A DNA stretch of 64,000 nt, from NCBI RefSeq assembly GCF_002019705.1, contig NZ_KV917377.1:3781928-3845927 (forward strand), given 5' to 3'. Shown in pieces: positions 44,986 through 53,713 of this stretch. The DNA is from Shouchella patagoniensis. GTDB taxonomy: Bacteria; Bacillota; Bacilli; Bacillales; Bacillaceae_D. The notes under the pieces were generated by a model. The model worked only from the letters and a program-made list of their open reading frames with translations. It was not told the origin of the DNA and ran no database searches. Position 1 is the stretch's first letter. Each line of letters opens with the position of its first letter. A program made the position numbers and the translations under genes.

Positions 44986-45954
44986 GTGAATAAGAACATT
45001 TTAATAGGTATTTTAGGTGGGTTTTTATTGATTTCTGCTTGTGGTACATCTGATAAACAAACAAGCGGAAGAGATGAGCAGCAGGAAGAAGATTACTTCC
45101 AACCAGAAGATCTTGCAGAAGCTGTGTTGCAGGAGAAGAGTGAGGCTATTTATAAACAAACAAGTGCAAGCTTTCAAGAAATCATTTCGATAGAAGAATT
45201 TGAAGAGGTGATTGTTTCTTTTAATGATGGTGTAGATTCGTATACACTTAAATCGCAGATTCCTATTGAGGGAATGGATTATTATACTTGGATAGATGAA
45301 ACGGAAACAAGGGGGATTTCAGCTGCATTTGATGAAAAAGATATGATCCATTATTTTCATATTCCAATGCTGGAAACCTTTCCAGAGACGGATAAACAAA
45401 TGACGAAAACCGAATTTATTTTACCAATTAAAGAAGAGTGGTATACCTGGTGGGGTGGTATGAACGAATTAGAGAATTATCATTATGTTGTTGAAGAACA
45501 GCGGTACGCATATGATTTTCTGATAAGGGAAAACAATCAATCCTATTCAGGTGATCCAACTAAAAATGAAAGTTATTATTCTTTCGGTAAAGAGGTTGTG
45601 GCACCAGCAAGTGGAACGGTTGTTGAGATAGAAAATAAAATTGAAGACAATGAACCAGTTGGAGAAATGAATGAAAATGAGCCGTTTGGTAACTATGTTA
45701 TCATTGATCATGGCAACGAGGAGTATAGTTTAATCGCTCATTTGAAGCATGATTCAGTTAAGGTAACAGTAGGGGATAAAGTGGATCAAGGGGATACCGT
45801 TGGCTTAAATGGAAACTCTGGTAATTCGAGTGAACCTCATATTCATTTTCAAGTAAATGATTCTCCGGACTTTTTTAACAGCAAGTCAATAAATATCCAA
45901 TTCATAAATGATGTTCGTCCAACACGGGGGGACGTTATTCAGTCACAACTTTAA
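44986..45954 (+). CDS. M23-family peptidase lipoprotein
   Basis: 322 residues. Lipobox at LISACG, so membrane-anchored outside. N-terminal DUF3887-like part, then an M23 (LytM-type) domain: QRYAYDFLIRE, GKEVVAPASGTVVEIEN, GNYVIIDHGNEEYSLIAHLKHDSVKVTVGDKVDQGDTVGLNGNSGNSSEPHIHFQVND. HIHF supplies zinc ligands; the upstream HxxxD ligand reads QRYAYD, as in a known subgroup. It probably cuts or binds peptidoglycan or a peptide. GTG start with AGAGGGTG upstream, right after the XRE pair, so it may be part of the same transcript. Confidence 0.85.
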   Translation: MNKNILIGILGGFLLISACGTSDKQTSGRDEQQEEDYFQPEDLAEAVLQEKSEAIYKQTSASFQEIISIEEFEEVIVSFNDGVDSYTLKSQIPIEGMDYYTWIDETETRGISAAFDEKDMIHYFHIPMLETFPETDKQMTKTEFILPIKEEWYTWWGGMNELENYHYVVEEQRYAYDFLIRENNQSYSGDPTKNESYYSFGKEVVAPASGTVVEIENKIEDNEPVGEMNENEPFGNYVIIDHGNEEYSLIAHLKHDSVKVTVGDKVDQGDTVGLNGNSGNSSEPHIHFQVNDSPDFFNSKSINIQFINDVRPTRGDVIQSQL

Positions 45955-45957
45955 TAA

Positions 45958-45995
45958 GAAAAGCAACGGTTTGGCAAAATGCAACCGTTGCTTTT
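45958..45995. terminator. bidirectional terminator between M23 and cotD
   Basis: Stem AAAAGCAACGGTT / AACCGTTGCTTTT, 11-base loop. Confidence 0.92.
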
Positions 45996-45999
45996 GGTC

Positions 46000-46317
46000 T
46001 TATATCCAGCTCCAACCGCCACGACGGCGTCTGCCAGAGCCATTTCTATTTTCGAATTGATCGTTTTCAACCACATTTTCATTAATTGTGTTTTCTTCAA
46101 CAGAGTCTGATTCTGGATAATGGTGAACATGGCGAAGAACACGGTTGTTCACAAATGTTGTATGAGTTGGATGCACTTCTGGGATGATGATTACTTCTGT
46201 TTGTTCGACAACGCGATGACGGGTTGGATGAATGACTGGTTTACACTCTTTGAAACGTGTTGGTCGTGTTTCGTGGTGAGATTCTTCTTTTTCCCGTCCA
46301 CATTTATTGCAACCCAT
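46000..46317 (-). CDS. cotD: spore coat protein, CotD family
   Basis: 105 residues. CotD-like core VIHPTRHRVVEQTEVIIIPEVHPTHTTFVNNRVLRHVHHYPES, rich in His and Pro, with an N-terminal Cys pair (CNKCG) and a basic, Gly-rich, Trp-containing tail (NGSGRRRRGGWSWI). Inner spore coat component in Bacillus. Supports the organism being a spore former. Monocistronic, expected to be under SigK/GerE control, which I did not locate. Confidence 0.87.
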   Translation of the reverse strand: MGCNKCGREKEESHHETRPTRFKECKPVIHPTRHRVVEQTEVIIIPEVHPTHTTFVNNRVLRHVHHYPESDSVEENTINENVVENDQFENRNGSGRRRRGGWSWI

Positions 46318-46521
46318 AATTTCAAACCTCCATAGTTATATTTTTAAAACTCTTATACAATAACGTATGGACTGAGGAAAGTTAGCGGACTAGGCATCTG
46401 CCTGAATTCATGTAAATTGGCGTAAACGTGGATAGACGTTTCTCACTAACGCTGATTTTCCCAATACGATTTAAATAACATTCTTGCTATACTTAAAGTA
46501 AAAAGGAGGCGCTATGTCACT

Positions 46522-48150
46522 ATGAACCCTATGCATAAACAAGGGACAATCTTTGTAACAGTGCTTGCAGCAACGATTGTTATTGGAATACCGGCTTATG
46601 CTGAAAGTGTAAATGATCCTCCACCAATTCTTACACCCGAGAACCCAAATGAGAAAATGGTCTTATTTGATAATAGCCATGGACAGACAGCTGGGCAATC
46701 CGATTGGGTGATTGATGGTGCGTTCTCAGATTTTGCTGAGGCTCTTGCTGACGAGGGGTATCTTATCCATGAATTCAGGGGGACAGAACCTTTGTCGGAC
46801 GAGGCTTTGGATGGATATGATGTGTTTGTCATTCCAGAAGCGCAAATTCCATTTAAGCAAATAGAACAAGAAGCCATTGCATCATTTGCTGAAGAAGGTG
46901 GTGGCGTCTTCTTTATCGCAGATCATTACAATGCAGACCGTAATTTTAACCGGTTTGATTCAAACGAAATCATGAATGGTTGGCGTCGAGGTGCTTATGA
47001 GGACATCACGAAAGGAATGAGTGATGAGGAAATAGAAGCGTTGGAAGGTGTCGTCAGTTCAGACTGGCTTGCAGAAGAATTTGGCGTACGTTTTCGTTAT
47101 AATTCCATTGACAACACCGTAGCAAATAGCATTGTTAGTCCTGACGAATCATTTGGTATTACAGAAAACATTGATCAACTATCGATTCATGCAGGTTCAA
47201 CCCTTGCGATTATGAATCCAGACATCGCCAAGGGAATTGCTTTTCTCCCTGATGGGTTAACAGCTGAAGAGAATAAATGGGGCAATGCAGTTGACCAAGG
47301 TGTATATCATGGAGGTGGAGTGGCAGAAGGACCTTATGCTGCGATTGGGAAGAAGGGCTTAGGTAAAGCTGCGTTTATTGGAGATTCTTCACCAGTAGAA
47401 GATGCGACGCCAAAGTATCGGAACGAAGAGCACGGTGGTGTTAAGCGCACCTATGATGGTTTTATCGATCAAGACAATGGTCCTTTCTTAGTACAAGTAG
47501 TTAACTGGCTTGCGGAACAAGAGTCATACGTTGATTTTACTGCTGAAGGGATTACATTAGATGAGGTATCACCTTTGCTTGAAATGGAACAACCTGCACA
47601 AACGACTGAACCCCAACAAGAACCATGGCGTGAACCTCAAGGGAATTATCGCTGGTATGATCGCTCGACATTTGCTCCAGGTTCTTTTGGAAGTGGAACA
47701 GAAGTACCTAAAGAAGTTGAATATACAGTAGAAACGCCTGCATCACTGCCATTAGGAGGCGAGCCGTTTGAAGTGACGATTAAGCTTTCTAATCTAGCAA
47801 AAAATCAAACGTTAAATAACCTTGATATGCAAGTCTATTTAACAGGGGGACAGGCGATCTCTCAAATCCAATTAGCTAACGGAAATTGGCCGAATTCATA
47901 CGGTTACCAGAATGTTGGAGCCATTATTGCTGATGATAGTGGTGCGGCTGAAAAAACAGTAACAATGCGGCTAAATCCAAATGTAAATGCAGACACCGCT
48001 AACATTCGCTTGCGAAATGATCGGAATAATGTCTTAACAAAATCGGTACAGTTAAGTCCGAGTCTAGAAGAAATCGTGACGTTACCTAAAATTCAAAGAG
48101 AACTCCAATTTAAAAGAGATATCCCTGAATATGCGGTTACTGGTAATTAA
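46522..48150 (+). CDS. large secreted protein: GATase-like N-terminal domain plus beta-sandwich
   Basis: 542 residues. Signal peptide (IFVTVLAATIVIGIPAYAES). Residues 40-330 look like a DUF4350/GldG-type flavodoxin-like domain: KMVLFDNSHGQTAGQSDWVIDGAFSDFAEALADEGYLIHEF, DVFVIPEAQIPF, GGGVFFIADHYNADRNFNRFD. A Pro/Gln-rich linker (about 350-375) leads to an Ig-like C-terminal domain (VEYTVETPASLPLGGEPFEVTIKLSNL). Relatives are often annotated only as hypothetical or DNA-binding; I assign no activity. The AAGGAGG site is 11 bases before the ATG and a 3-codon frame overlaps the start. Confidence 0.75.
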   Translation: MNPMHKQGTIFVTVLAATIVIGIPAYAESVNDPPPILTPENPNEKMVLFDNSHGQTAGQSDWVIDGAFSDFAEALADEGYLIHEFRGTEPLSDEALDGYDVFVIPEAQIPFKQIEQEAIASFAEEGGGVFFIADHYNADRNFNRFDSNEIMNGWRRGAYEDITKGMSDEEIEALEGVVSSDWLAEEFGVRFRYNSIDNTVANSIVSPDESFGITENIDQLSIHAGSTLAIMNPDIAKGIAFLPDGLTAEENKWGNAVDQGVYHGGGVAEGPYAAIGKKGLGKAAFIGDSSPVEDATPKYRNEEHGGVKRTYDGFIDQDNGPFLVQVVNWLAEQESYVDFTAEGITLDEVSPLLEMEQPAQTTEPQQEPWREPQGNYRWYDRSTFAPGSFGSGTEVPKEVEYTVETPASLPLGGEPFEVTIKLSNLAKNQTLNNLDMQVYLTGGQAISQIQLANGNWPNSYGYQNVGAIIADDSGAAEKTVTMRLNPNVNADTANIRLRNDRNNVLTKSVQLSPSLEEIVTLPKIQRELQFKRDIPEYAVTGN

Positions 48151-48193
48151 AAAAGAAGGGTGTTTGTCTAATCAGGCAAACACTCTTCTTTAT
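48151..48193. terminator. bidirectional terminator
   Basis: Stem AAGAAGGGTGTTTG / CAAACACTCTTCTT between the secreted protein and ade genes. Confidence 0.9.
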
Positions 48194-48204
48194 ATAGGAC
48201 AGAT

Positions 48205-49920
48205 TTACAAATCAATAAATAAATCAACGACTTCACCTTTATTTACGTCAATTAACCCAAAATCTGTGATTTTTAGAGCAGGGCTAACTGGAAGAGAGAG
48301 AGTCGACATCGACATGATTGGATTGTAGTGTTTGTAGCCTAACTGTCTCATTGCTGCAACAAGTTGTTTGACTTCAAGTCCTACTTCTTCTAAAGGAGCT
48401 TCTGACAGAATCCCACCGACTGGGAGCTTGAGAAGTGCCTTCACTTCGCCATCTTCAACAACACAATACCCACCTTGGGCTTCAATTACTTTATTTGCTG
48501 CATGGACCATATCAGTAGAATTAGCTCCGACGACAAGTAAATTATGATTGTCATGGGAATAGGTTGTTGCAATAGCACCTCGTTGAAGCACATCACCAGC
48601 TATTAGACCATGCGCACGTCCACCAGACTGTCCATGACGTTCAAATGTGGCGATTAAGCGGCAACCAGATCGTTCCCAGTGTAGTTCTCCGTTGTTAACA
48701 GGTAGTTCTTTGGTGCTTTCCTTTGTGAAAGTTGATCCGTCCGCAACATTCATCACGCGGCAAATGTGCATGCCATTCGCTCGATCTGTTTGGATTTTAA
48801 AATCTTCTTTTGTTAAACGGGGGAGCTTAATGCTCGAATAAAAATGGGATGGAAATTGGTTGGGACTCACTTTTTGGGCAATCACATTTTTTTTGTCGTA
48901 CACGAGGACGCCATTTTTGTATACAGAAGAGAATGTAAAGGTATTATCGGTTTCGATTATGGTGAAATCAGCAATCTTGCCTACGGCAATTGCACCACGA
49001 TCATCCATTTTCATTCGTTTGGCTGGTGTCGCTGTGCACGCATAAATGACATCTTCAAATGGCATGCCCGCATCTAACGCAATCGTTGCAAGCACATTCA
49101 AGTGTCCGTGTTGGAAAAGTGAATCGGTCATCACATCATCCGTTATAAAACAAAAATGTTCACGGACATCGTTCTCGATTAAATAACGAAGCACTTCCGG
49201 TGTCATCGACTTTTCTTGAATCTCAACAAACATGCCTGCTTCAATTCGTGCGTGTAATCCTTCAACTGTCTGATGCGTATGGTCGGAACCGATCCCAGAA
49301 TATAGAATTTGATCCAGGTCTAGCCCAGTCAGTTTAGGTACATGTCCTTCAATTGGTACATTCGGATACGTACTTCGGAAGTGATTGAGGACTTGGTTTG
49401 TTTTAGAATCTGGCTTTTTAATGACATCAACGTAGTTCATAATTTCACCAAGACACTGAATCTCTTCTGTTTTCATCAATTCATCAATCTCGTTTATACC
49501 AATCTCTCCGCCCGTTGTTTCCATTGAGGTAGCAGGAACAGAACTTGGAATCGCATATTTCATATCAACGGTGCAAAACTCGCTTGCACGGATCATGGCT
49601 TTAACGCCTTCAACCCCAAACACATTCGCCATTTCATGTGGTTCGGGCACAATGGTTGTCACACCATTTTGTAATAAGGCATATGAAAATGTTTCTGGAG
49701 TGACCATCGAACTTTCAATATGAAGGTGGATATCGATTAGACCTGGAATCAACTGTTTGCCTTTTGCATCAATGACCGCATTTGAGCGAATTGAGGCGAG
49801 TTCTTCTTTGGAGCCAATTGCTACAAAAAGTCCTTTATCAATCGCAATAACCGCTTCTCGAAAACGATTGGTATACGTATTATAGACGCGGGCATTTGTT
49901 ATTAATGTTTCAACATGCAT
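48205..49920 (-). CDS. ade: adenine deaminase
   Basis: 571 residues. Turns adenine into hypoxanthine and ammonia. Amidohydrolase barrel: GLIDIHLHIESSMVTPETFSYALLQNGVTTIVPEPHEMANVFG, then PIEGHVPKLTGLDLDQILYSGIGSDHTHQT and CFITDDVMTDSL; the C-terminal domain GANSTDMVHAANKVIEAQGGYCVVEDGEV is typical of Ade. TAGGAGG precedes the ATG. It lies downstream of, and on the same strand as, the ABC/nucleoside-hydrolase genes, with a gap of about 95 bases and no clear terminator between them. Confidence 0.96.
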   Translation of the reverse strand: MHVETLITNARVYNTYTNRFREAVIAIDKGLFVAIGSKEELASIRSNAVIDAKGKQLIPGLIDIHLHIESSMVTPETFSYALLQNGVTTIVPEPHEMANVFGVEGVKAMIRASEFCTVDMKYAIPSSVPATSMETTGGEIGINEIDELMKTEEIQCLGEIMNYVDVIKKPDSKTNQVLNHFRSTYPNVPIEGHVPKLTGLDLDQILYSGIGSDHTHQTVEGLHARIEAGMFVEIQEKSMTPEVLRYLIENDVREHFCFITDDVMTDSLFQHGHLNVLATIALDAGMPFEDVIYACTATPAKRMKMDDRGAIAVGKIADFTIIETDNTFTFSSVYKNGVLVYDKKNVIAQKVSPNQFPSHFYSSIKLPRLTKEDFKIQTDRANGMHICRVMNVADGSTFTKESTKELPVNNGELHWERSGCRLIATFERHGQSGGRAHGLIAGDVLQRGAIATTYSHDNHNLLVVGANSTDMVHAANKVIEAQGGYCVVEDGEVKALLKLPVGGILSEAPLEEVGLEVKQLVAAMRQLGYKHYNPIMSMSTLSLPVSPALKITDFGLIDVNKGEVVDLFIDL

Positions 49921-50014
49921 GGTTTGCCTCCTATTAATCTCCGGTTCTATTTAAGTTTGTTGTAAGACTAACATTCAGCAGGGGAAGGGCACCCACACTG
50001 AATGAAGTTTCACT

Positions 50015-51070
50015 CTATTGCACTACAACAATTTTTTTATCTGGAAAATAAAGCGTGACAGGTGTCGCTGGTTCAAGAGGTGCAGCGATGTCTGCGTTAA
50101 CTGTAAACACGCCAATTGCTGTTTCCACAACGCATTGATAACTGCGCCCAAGGAATGTGCACACTTTGATCGAACCCGCAACATGGTTGTCTTCCGCAGC
50201 TTTTGCTGTTCCTTGAAGTAGGCAAAGATCATCAGGCCGAATGGCGCCGGTCATACCGAGGCTAGAATCTTCATGTTTTGCAACTAAAAAGCGTTCATCA
50301 CCAGCCGTAAATTGCCAAGATGCGTCAGTTTCTGACCGTTTATTAAAAGTGAGGAAATTTTTAAATCCAATAAATTCGGCAACGAACTGTGTTTTAGGGT
50401 AACGATAAATATGGGCTGGCGTATGGAGTTGTTCGATTACACCATTATTCATAATGGCTACCTGGTCGGAAATTGAGAAACATTCTTCTTGATCATGAGA
50501 TACATAGACAGTGGTAATGCCAAGTTCTTGTTGAATTCTGCGAATTTCTACACGCATGCTTTCTCGAAGATTGGCATCCAAATTGCTCAGTGGTTCATCG
50601 AATAAAAGTAAATCTGGTTCGATGACGAGTGCTCGGGCGATCGCGACACGTTGGCGTTGACCACCTGATAGTTCTTTTGGAAAACGATCTTCAAAACCAA
50701 TTAAGTTCACCACTTCCAGCACATCTTTAATTCGTTTTCGCATCTCTTGTTTTGATTGTTTGCGAAGTTTTAGGCCGAAAGCGATGTTGTCATACACAGA
50801 TAAGTGAGGGAACAACGCATAGTTTTGGAAAACAAATCCGAAATTGCGTTTTGAAACTGGAACACGCGTGTAATCTTGATCATTAAAGGTAAAGCTTCCA
50901 GCTTTTGATTCAAGGAAGCCGGCAATTAAACGGAGCGTTGTTGTTTTTCCGCAACCGCTAGGGCCAAGTAATGAAATTAGTTTCCCTTTGTCAATTTCTA
51001 AGTGGAAATCTTTTAAAATATCCTGTTTTTGATAGGCAACGGTTATTTGGTTGAGGGTTAATAAAGCCAT
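50015..51070 (-). CDS. polyamine/iron-type ABC transporter, ATP-binding protein (PotA-like)
   Basis: 351 residues. Walker A GPSGCGKTT, signature LSGGQRQRVAIARAL, Walker B LLLFDEPLSNLDANLRE, and a C-terminal TOBE-like domain of about 110 residues (GAIRPDDLCLLQG...). The PotA/FbpC/CysA group imports spermidine, ferric ion, sulfate or other compounds. Here the operon contains a nucleoside hydrolase, so the cargo may be a nucleoside or a nucleoside-like compound (inference). TGGAGG precedes the ATG. Confidence 0.92.
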   Translation of the reverse strand: MALLTLNQITVAYQKQDILKDFHLEIDKGKLISLLGPSGCGKTTTLRLIAGFLESKAGSFTFNDQDYTRVPVSKRNFGFVFQNYALFPHLSVYDNIAFGLKLRKQSKQEMRKRIKDVLEVVNLIGFEDRFPKELSGGQRQRVAIARALVIEPDLLLFDEPLSNLDANLRESMRVEIRRIQQELGITTVYVSHDQEECFSISDQVAIMNNGVIEQLHTPAHIYRYPKTQFVAEFIGFKNFLTFNKRSETDASWQFTAGDERFLVAKHEDSSLGMTGAIRPDDLCLLQGTAKAAEDNHVAGSIKVCTFLGRSYQCVVETAIGVFTVNADIAAPLEPATPVTLYFPDKKIVVVQ

Positions 51071-51093
51071 GTTAAAGCCTCCATTCTTTCTCT

Positions 51094-51885
51094 TTAGCGT
51101 TTGGTAAAGTGGGACAAGCCAACAAGTCGTTCGATTAGGAACATGAAGAGCGCAGTGAACACCATTAATAAAACAGAGATTGCAGCAACAGTCGGATCAA
51201 AGTAATGCTCCACGTACGTTAGCATTTGAATGGGCAATGTGCTCAGTCCGGGACCAGTTAAAAACACTGAGATATCGACGTTATTAAAAGACTCAAGGAA
51301 AGCGATGAGCACTGACGCAATAATGCCTGATTTAATATTAGGGAGGATGACGGTGAAAAATGCGCCAATCCTGCTTGAACCAAGGCTGATCGCTGCTTCT
51401 TCAATTGAAAAATCAAAGGTCGCCATACTTGAAGCGATGACGCGAATAATAAAAGGTAACATCAGGATCGTATGCCCAATAAAAAGCGCCGCTTCAAGTG
51501 GCAACTGGTAGCTGACGATCAAATAACGGAGAAACGTAAAGCCAAGAACCGTACCGGGAATGAGAATTGGCGAAACGAAAAAAGCATTGAAGAAACTTTT
51601 GCCAGGAAAGTCAAAGCGACTTAATGCATATGCGGCAGGTATACCAAGTAAAAGCGCGCATAAATTTCCAAGCAAGCTAATGAACATCGATAGTTTAAAT
51701 GTTTCCATAAAAGCAGAGATGGCGAAAATGTTTTGATACCATTCAAGCGAAAAACCGCTTGGTGGAAATTGAAGAACCGTTGTCGGCTCAAAAGAAGCGG
51801 CGAAAATAATAAAGAGCGGGCCAAGTAAAAATAAAAAAATAAAAAACGTCACGATCCCAAGGCTAATATGTTTTGATTGATTCAT
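51094..51885 (-). CDS. ABC transporter permease, PotC-like
   Basis: 263 residues, six membrane segments, with the permease loop EEAAISLGSSRIGAFFTVILPNIKSGIIASVLIAFLESFNNVDISVFLTGPG characteristic of PotC/PhnV-type components. GGGGG lies before the ATG, which is one base past the stop of the other permease gene, so the two are translated together. Confidence 0.93.
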   Translation of the reverse strand: MNQSKHISLGIVTFFIFLFLLGPLFIIFAASFEPTTVLQFPPSGFSLEWYQNIFAISAFMETFKLSMFISLLGNLCALLLGIPAAYALSRFDFPGKSFFNAFFVSPILIPGTVLGFTFLRYLIVSYQLPLEAALFIGHTILMLPFIIRVIASSMATFDFSIEEAAISLGSSRIGAFFTVILPNIKSGIIASVLIAFLESFNNVDISVFLTGPGLSTLPIQMLTYVEHYFDPTVAAISVLLMVFTALFMFLIERLVGLSHFTKR

Positions 51886-51886
51886 G

Positions 51887-52702
51887 TTAAGACCCCCTTG
51901 GATTTAAGATCGTTGCGATTTTTTGGAACAAACCAGTTACTACAAACGTAATGACGATCATAATTGTTGCAACCATTGCCGCGGCATTCCAATCATTAAG
52001 CGTAATGGCATTCTGATAGAGAAAGGTGGAAATGACCCGCTGTTGTCCGCCAAGAAGGGCTGGTGTTGTATATGCAGTAAAACTGCCAACAAACACGAGT
52101 GTGCTACCTATTACAAGGCCAGGCATACATAGCGGGAACATGACTTTCAAAAAAGCTTTTGCTTTAGAAGCACCGAGGCTTTCAGCTGCACTCAGCAAAT
52201 CAGTATCAATGTTTTCCATTACGCCTACAAGTGTCACGATCATGAGTGGCAAGAATAAGTGCACCAACCCGATTGCAACTGCAGCAGGGGTATATAGAAT
52301 GGTTAATGGCTCATTAATGAATCCAATGGAAAGGAGAAAATCATTTAAAAGACCATTGCGACCTAGAATAATCATCCAACTAAATGAGCGAACGACCGGG
52401 CTTACCAATAAAGGGAAAATCGTGAGCATTAAAAGAAGTGCTTTTTTGCTGCCTTTTAATTTGGACATATAGTAAGCCACAGGAAAAGCAAAGATAATAC
52501 AGAAAAACGTTGTCAGTAGTGCGACATAAAGGGTTGTCCAAAGAATATCTAAGAAATAGGCATCCGTTAAAAAGTCCAGATAGCCTCTAAGCGAAAAATT
52601 GCCATCATCTATGAAGGTTGAACTGATCGTTAAAACCAGTGGGATAAGCATAAAGATTGCTAAAAATAACAAACCAGGAATAAGCAAAATAGAACGTTTC
52701 AA
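51887..52702 (-). CDS. ABC transporter permease, PotB-like
   Basis: 271 residues, six membrane segments, loop LLSAAESLGASKAKAFLKVMFPLCMPGLVIGSTLVFVGSFTAYTTPALLGG. The start is placed at TTG 52702 (MKRSILLIPGLLFLAIF), 6 bases after GAGGTGG; reading from 52723 lacks a ribosome site. It forms the channel with the PotC-like protein. Follows the nucleoside hydrolase gene by about 70 bases. Confidence 0.92.
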   Translation of the reverse strand: MKRSILLIPGLLFLAIFMLIPLVLTISSTFIDDGNFSLRGYLDFLTDAYFLDILWTTLYVALLTTFFCIIFAFPVAYYMSKLKGSKKALLLMLTIFPLLVSPVVRSFSWMIILGRNGLLNDFLLSIGFINEPLTILYTPAAVAIGLVHLFLPLMIVTLVGVMENIDTDLLSAAESLGASKAKAFLKVMFPLCMPGLVIGSTLVFVGSFTAYTTPALLGGQQRVISTFLYQNAITLNDWNAAAMVATIMIVITFVVTGLFQKIATILNPRGS

Positions 52703-52774
52703 AGAAGCCACCTCATTAGTCAATCAAACGAATGCTTTACATCAGCCTTCGTTTGATGTCATTTGCAAAAAGAA

Positions 52775-53701
52775 TTAGTGTTGAATGGTTGTTAAGAAAT
52801 AACACAAAAAGGCATTAGCGTTTAAGTTTAAAGCAATATAGGCGTTTGGTGCCTGCTCTAGCCGATTTTGACGATCGCAAATCGTTTGTCCATCGCAAAA
52901 ACGGCTGTTTGTTTCTACTTCCATAAAATAAGCGGCTGTTTCTGTGAGATCTGGATTTAATGCATACGCCACAGCAAGCGGATCATGAAGTGCGCAAGCT
53001 GCAACGCCATTGCGTAGCTCATATCGCTCCATATAATGCTTGGTGCAGTCGGCAATAAAATGCTTAATTGTCGATTCTGGCAAAGAAGCAATGTCTGCTC
53101 TTGTTAATAACGCATCACGTGTCACATCAAGCCCAATTTGCGTAATGGATGAGAATCCAGCATGTAAAACGACGCGGGCTGCTTCAGGGTCAACGTACAT
53201 ATTGTATTCCGCCACAGGAGTCACGTTTCCGTGTGTAAACGCTGCTCCACCCATATAAACAACTTGTTTAATAAGATGAACAAGCTCGGGGGCCTTTTTA
53301 ATCGCTAAAGCTAAGTTGGTTAAAGGTCCCGTCATGACAAGCGTAAGCTCCCCAGGATAACGCTTCGCTTGTTCAATCATGTAATCAGGTGCAAACCCAA
53401 GAGTGGGTTCGCTATTTGGCTCGAGCGTTGTGAGAGCTCCGCCGAGCCCATCTTCTCCGTGTACGCTATGTTCAAAAAAGGAAGGACGAATGAGTGGTGT
53501 GTTCGCACCTTTGACAACAGGATAATGTGCCCCGAGTAACGCTAAAACCTTTAATGTATTAGTAGTTGCTTGATCTAGAGAAACATTGCCATTGACTGTC
53601 GTAATTCCAATTAAATCAGCATCCTCACTCTTAACCGCGAGGATGATACCAAGTGCATCGTCGATCCCAGTATCAACATCAAGCAATAGTTTTTTTCGCA
53701 T
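52775..53701 (-). CDS. inosine-uridine-type nucleoside hydrolase
   Basis: 308 residues. Cleaves a nucleoside into base and ribose. Calcium-binding DVDTGIDDALGI at the N terminus, then VNGNVSLDQATTNTLKVL, LTLVMTGPLTNLALAIK, EYNMYVDPEAARVVL and the late ALHDPLAVAYAL. Substrate range (purine or pyrimidine) is not readable. Sits inside the ABC operon, between receptor and permeases, with AAGGAGG upstream. It would act on imported nucleoside, and Ade downstream could take any adenine released. Confidence 0.95.
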   Translation of the reverse strand: MRKKLLLDVDTGIDDALGIILAVKSEDADLIGITTVNGNVSLDQATTNTLKVLALLGAHYPVVKGANTPLIRPSFFEHSVHGEDGLGGALTTLEPNSEPTLGFAPDYMIEQAKRYPGELTLVMTGPLTNLALAIKKAPELVHLIKQVVYMGGAAFTHGNVTPVAEYNMYVDPEAARVVLHAGFSSITQIGLDVTRDALLTRADIASLPESTIKHFIADCTKHYMERYELRNGVAACALHDPLAVAYALNPDLTETAAYFMEVETNSRFCDGQTICDRQNRLEQAPNAYIALNLNANAFLCYFLTTIQH

Positions 53702-53713
53702 AAAGAATCCTCC

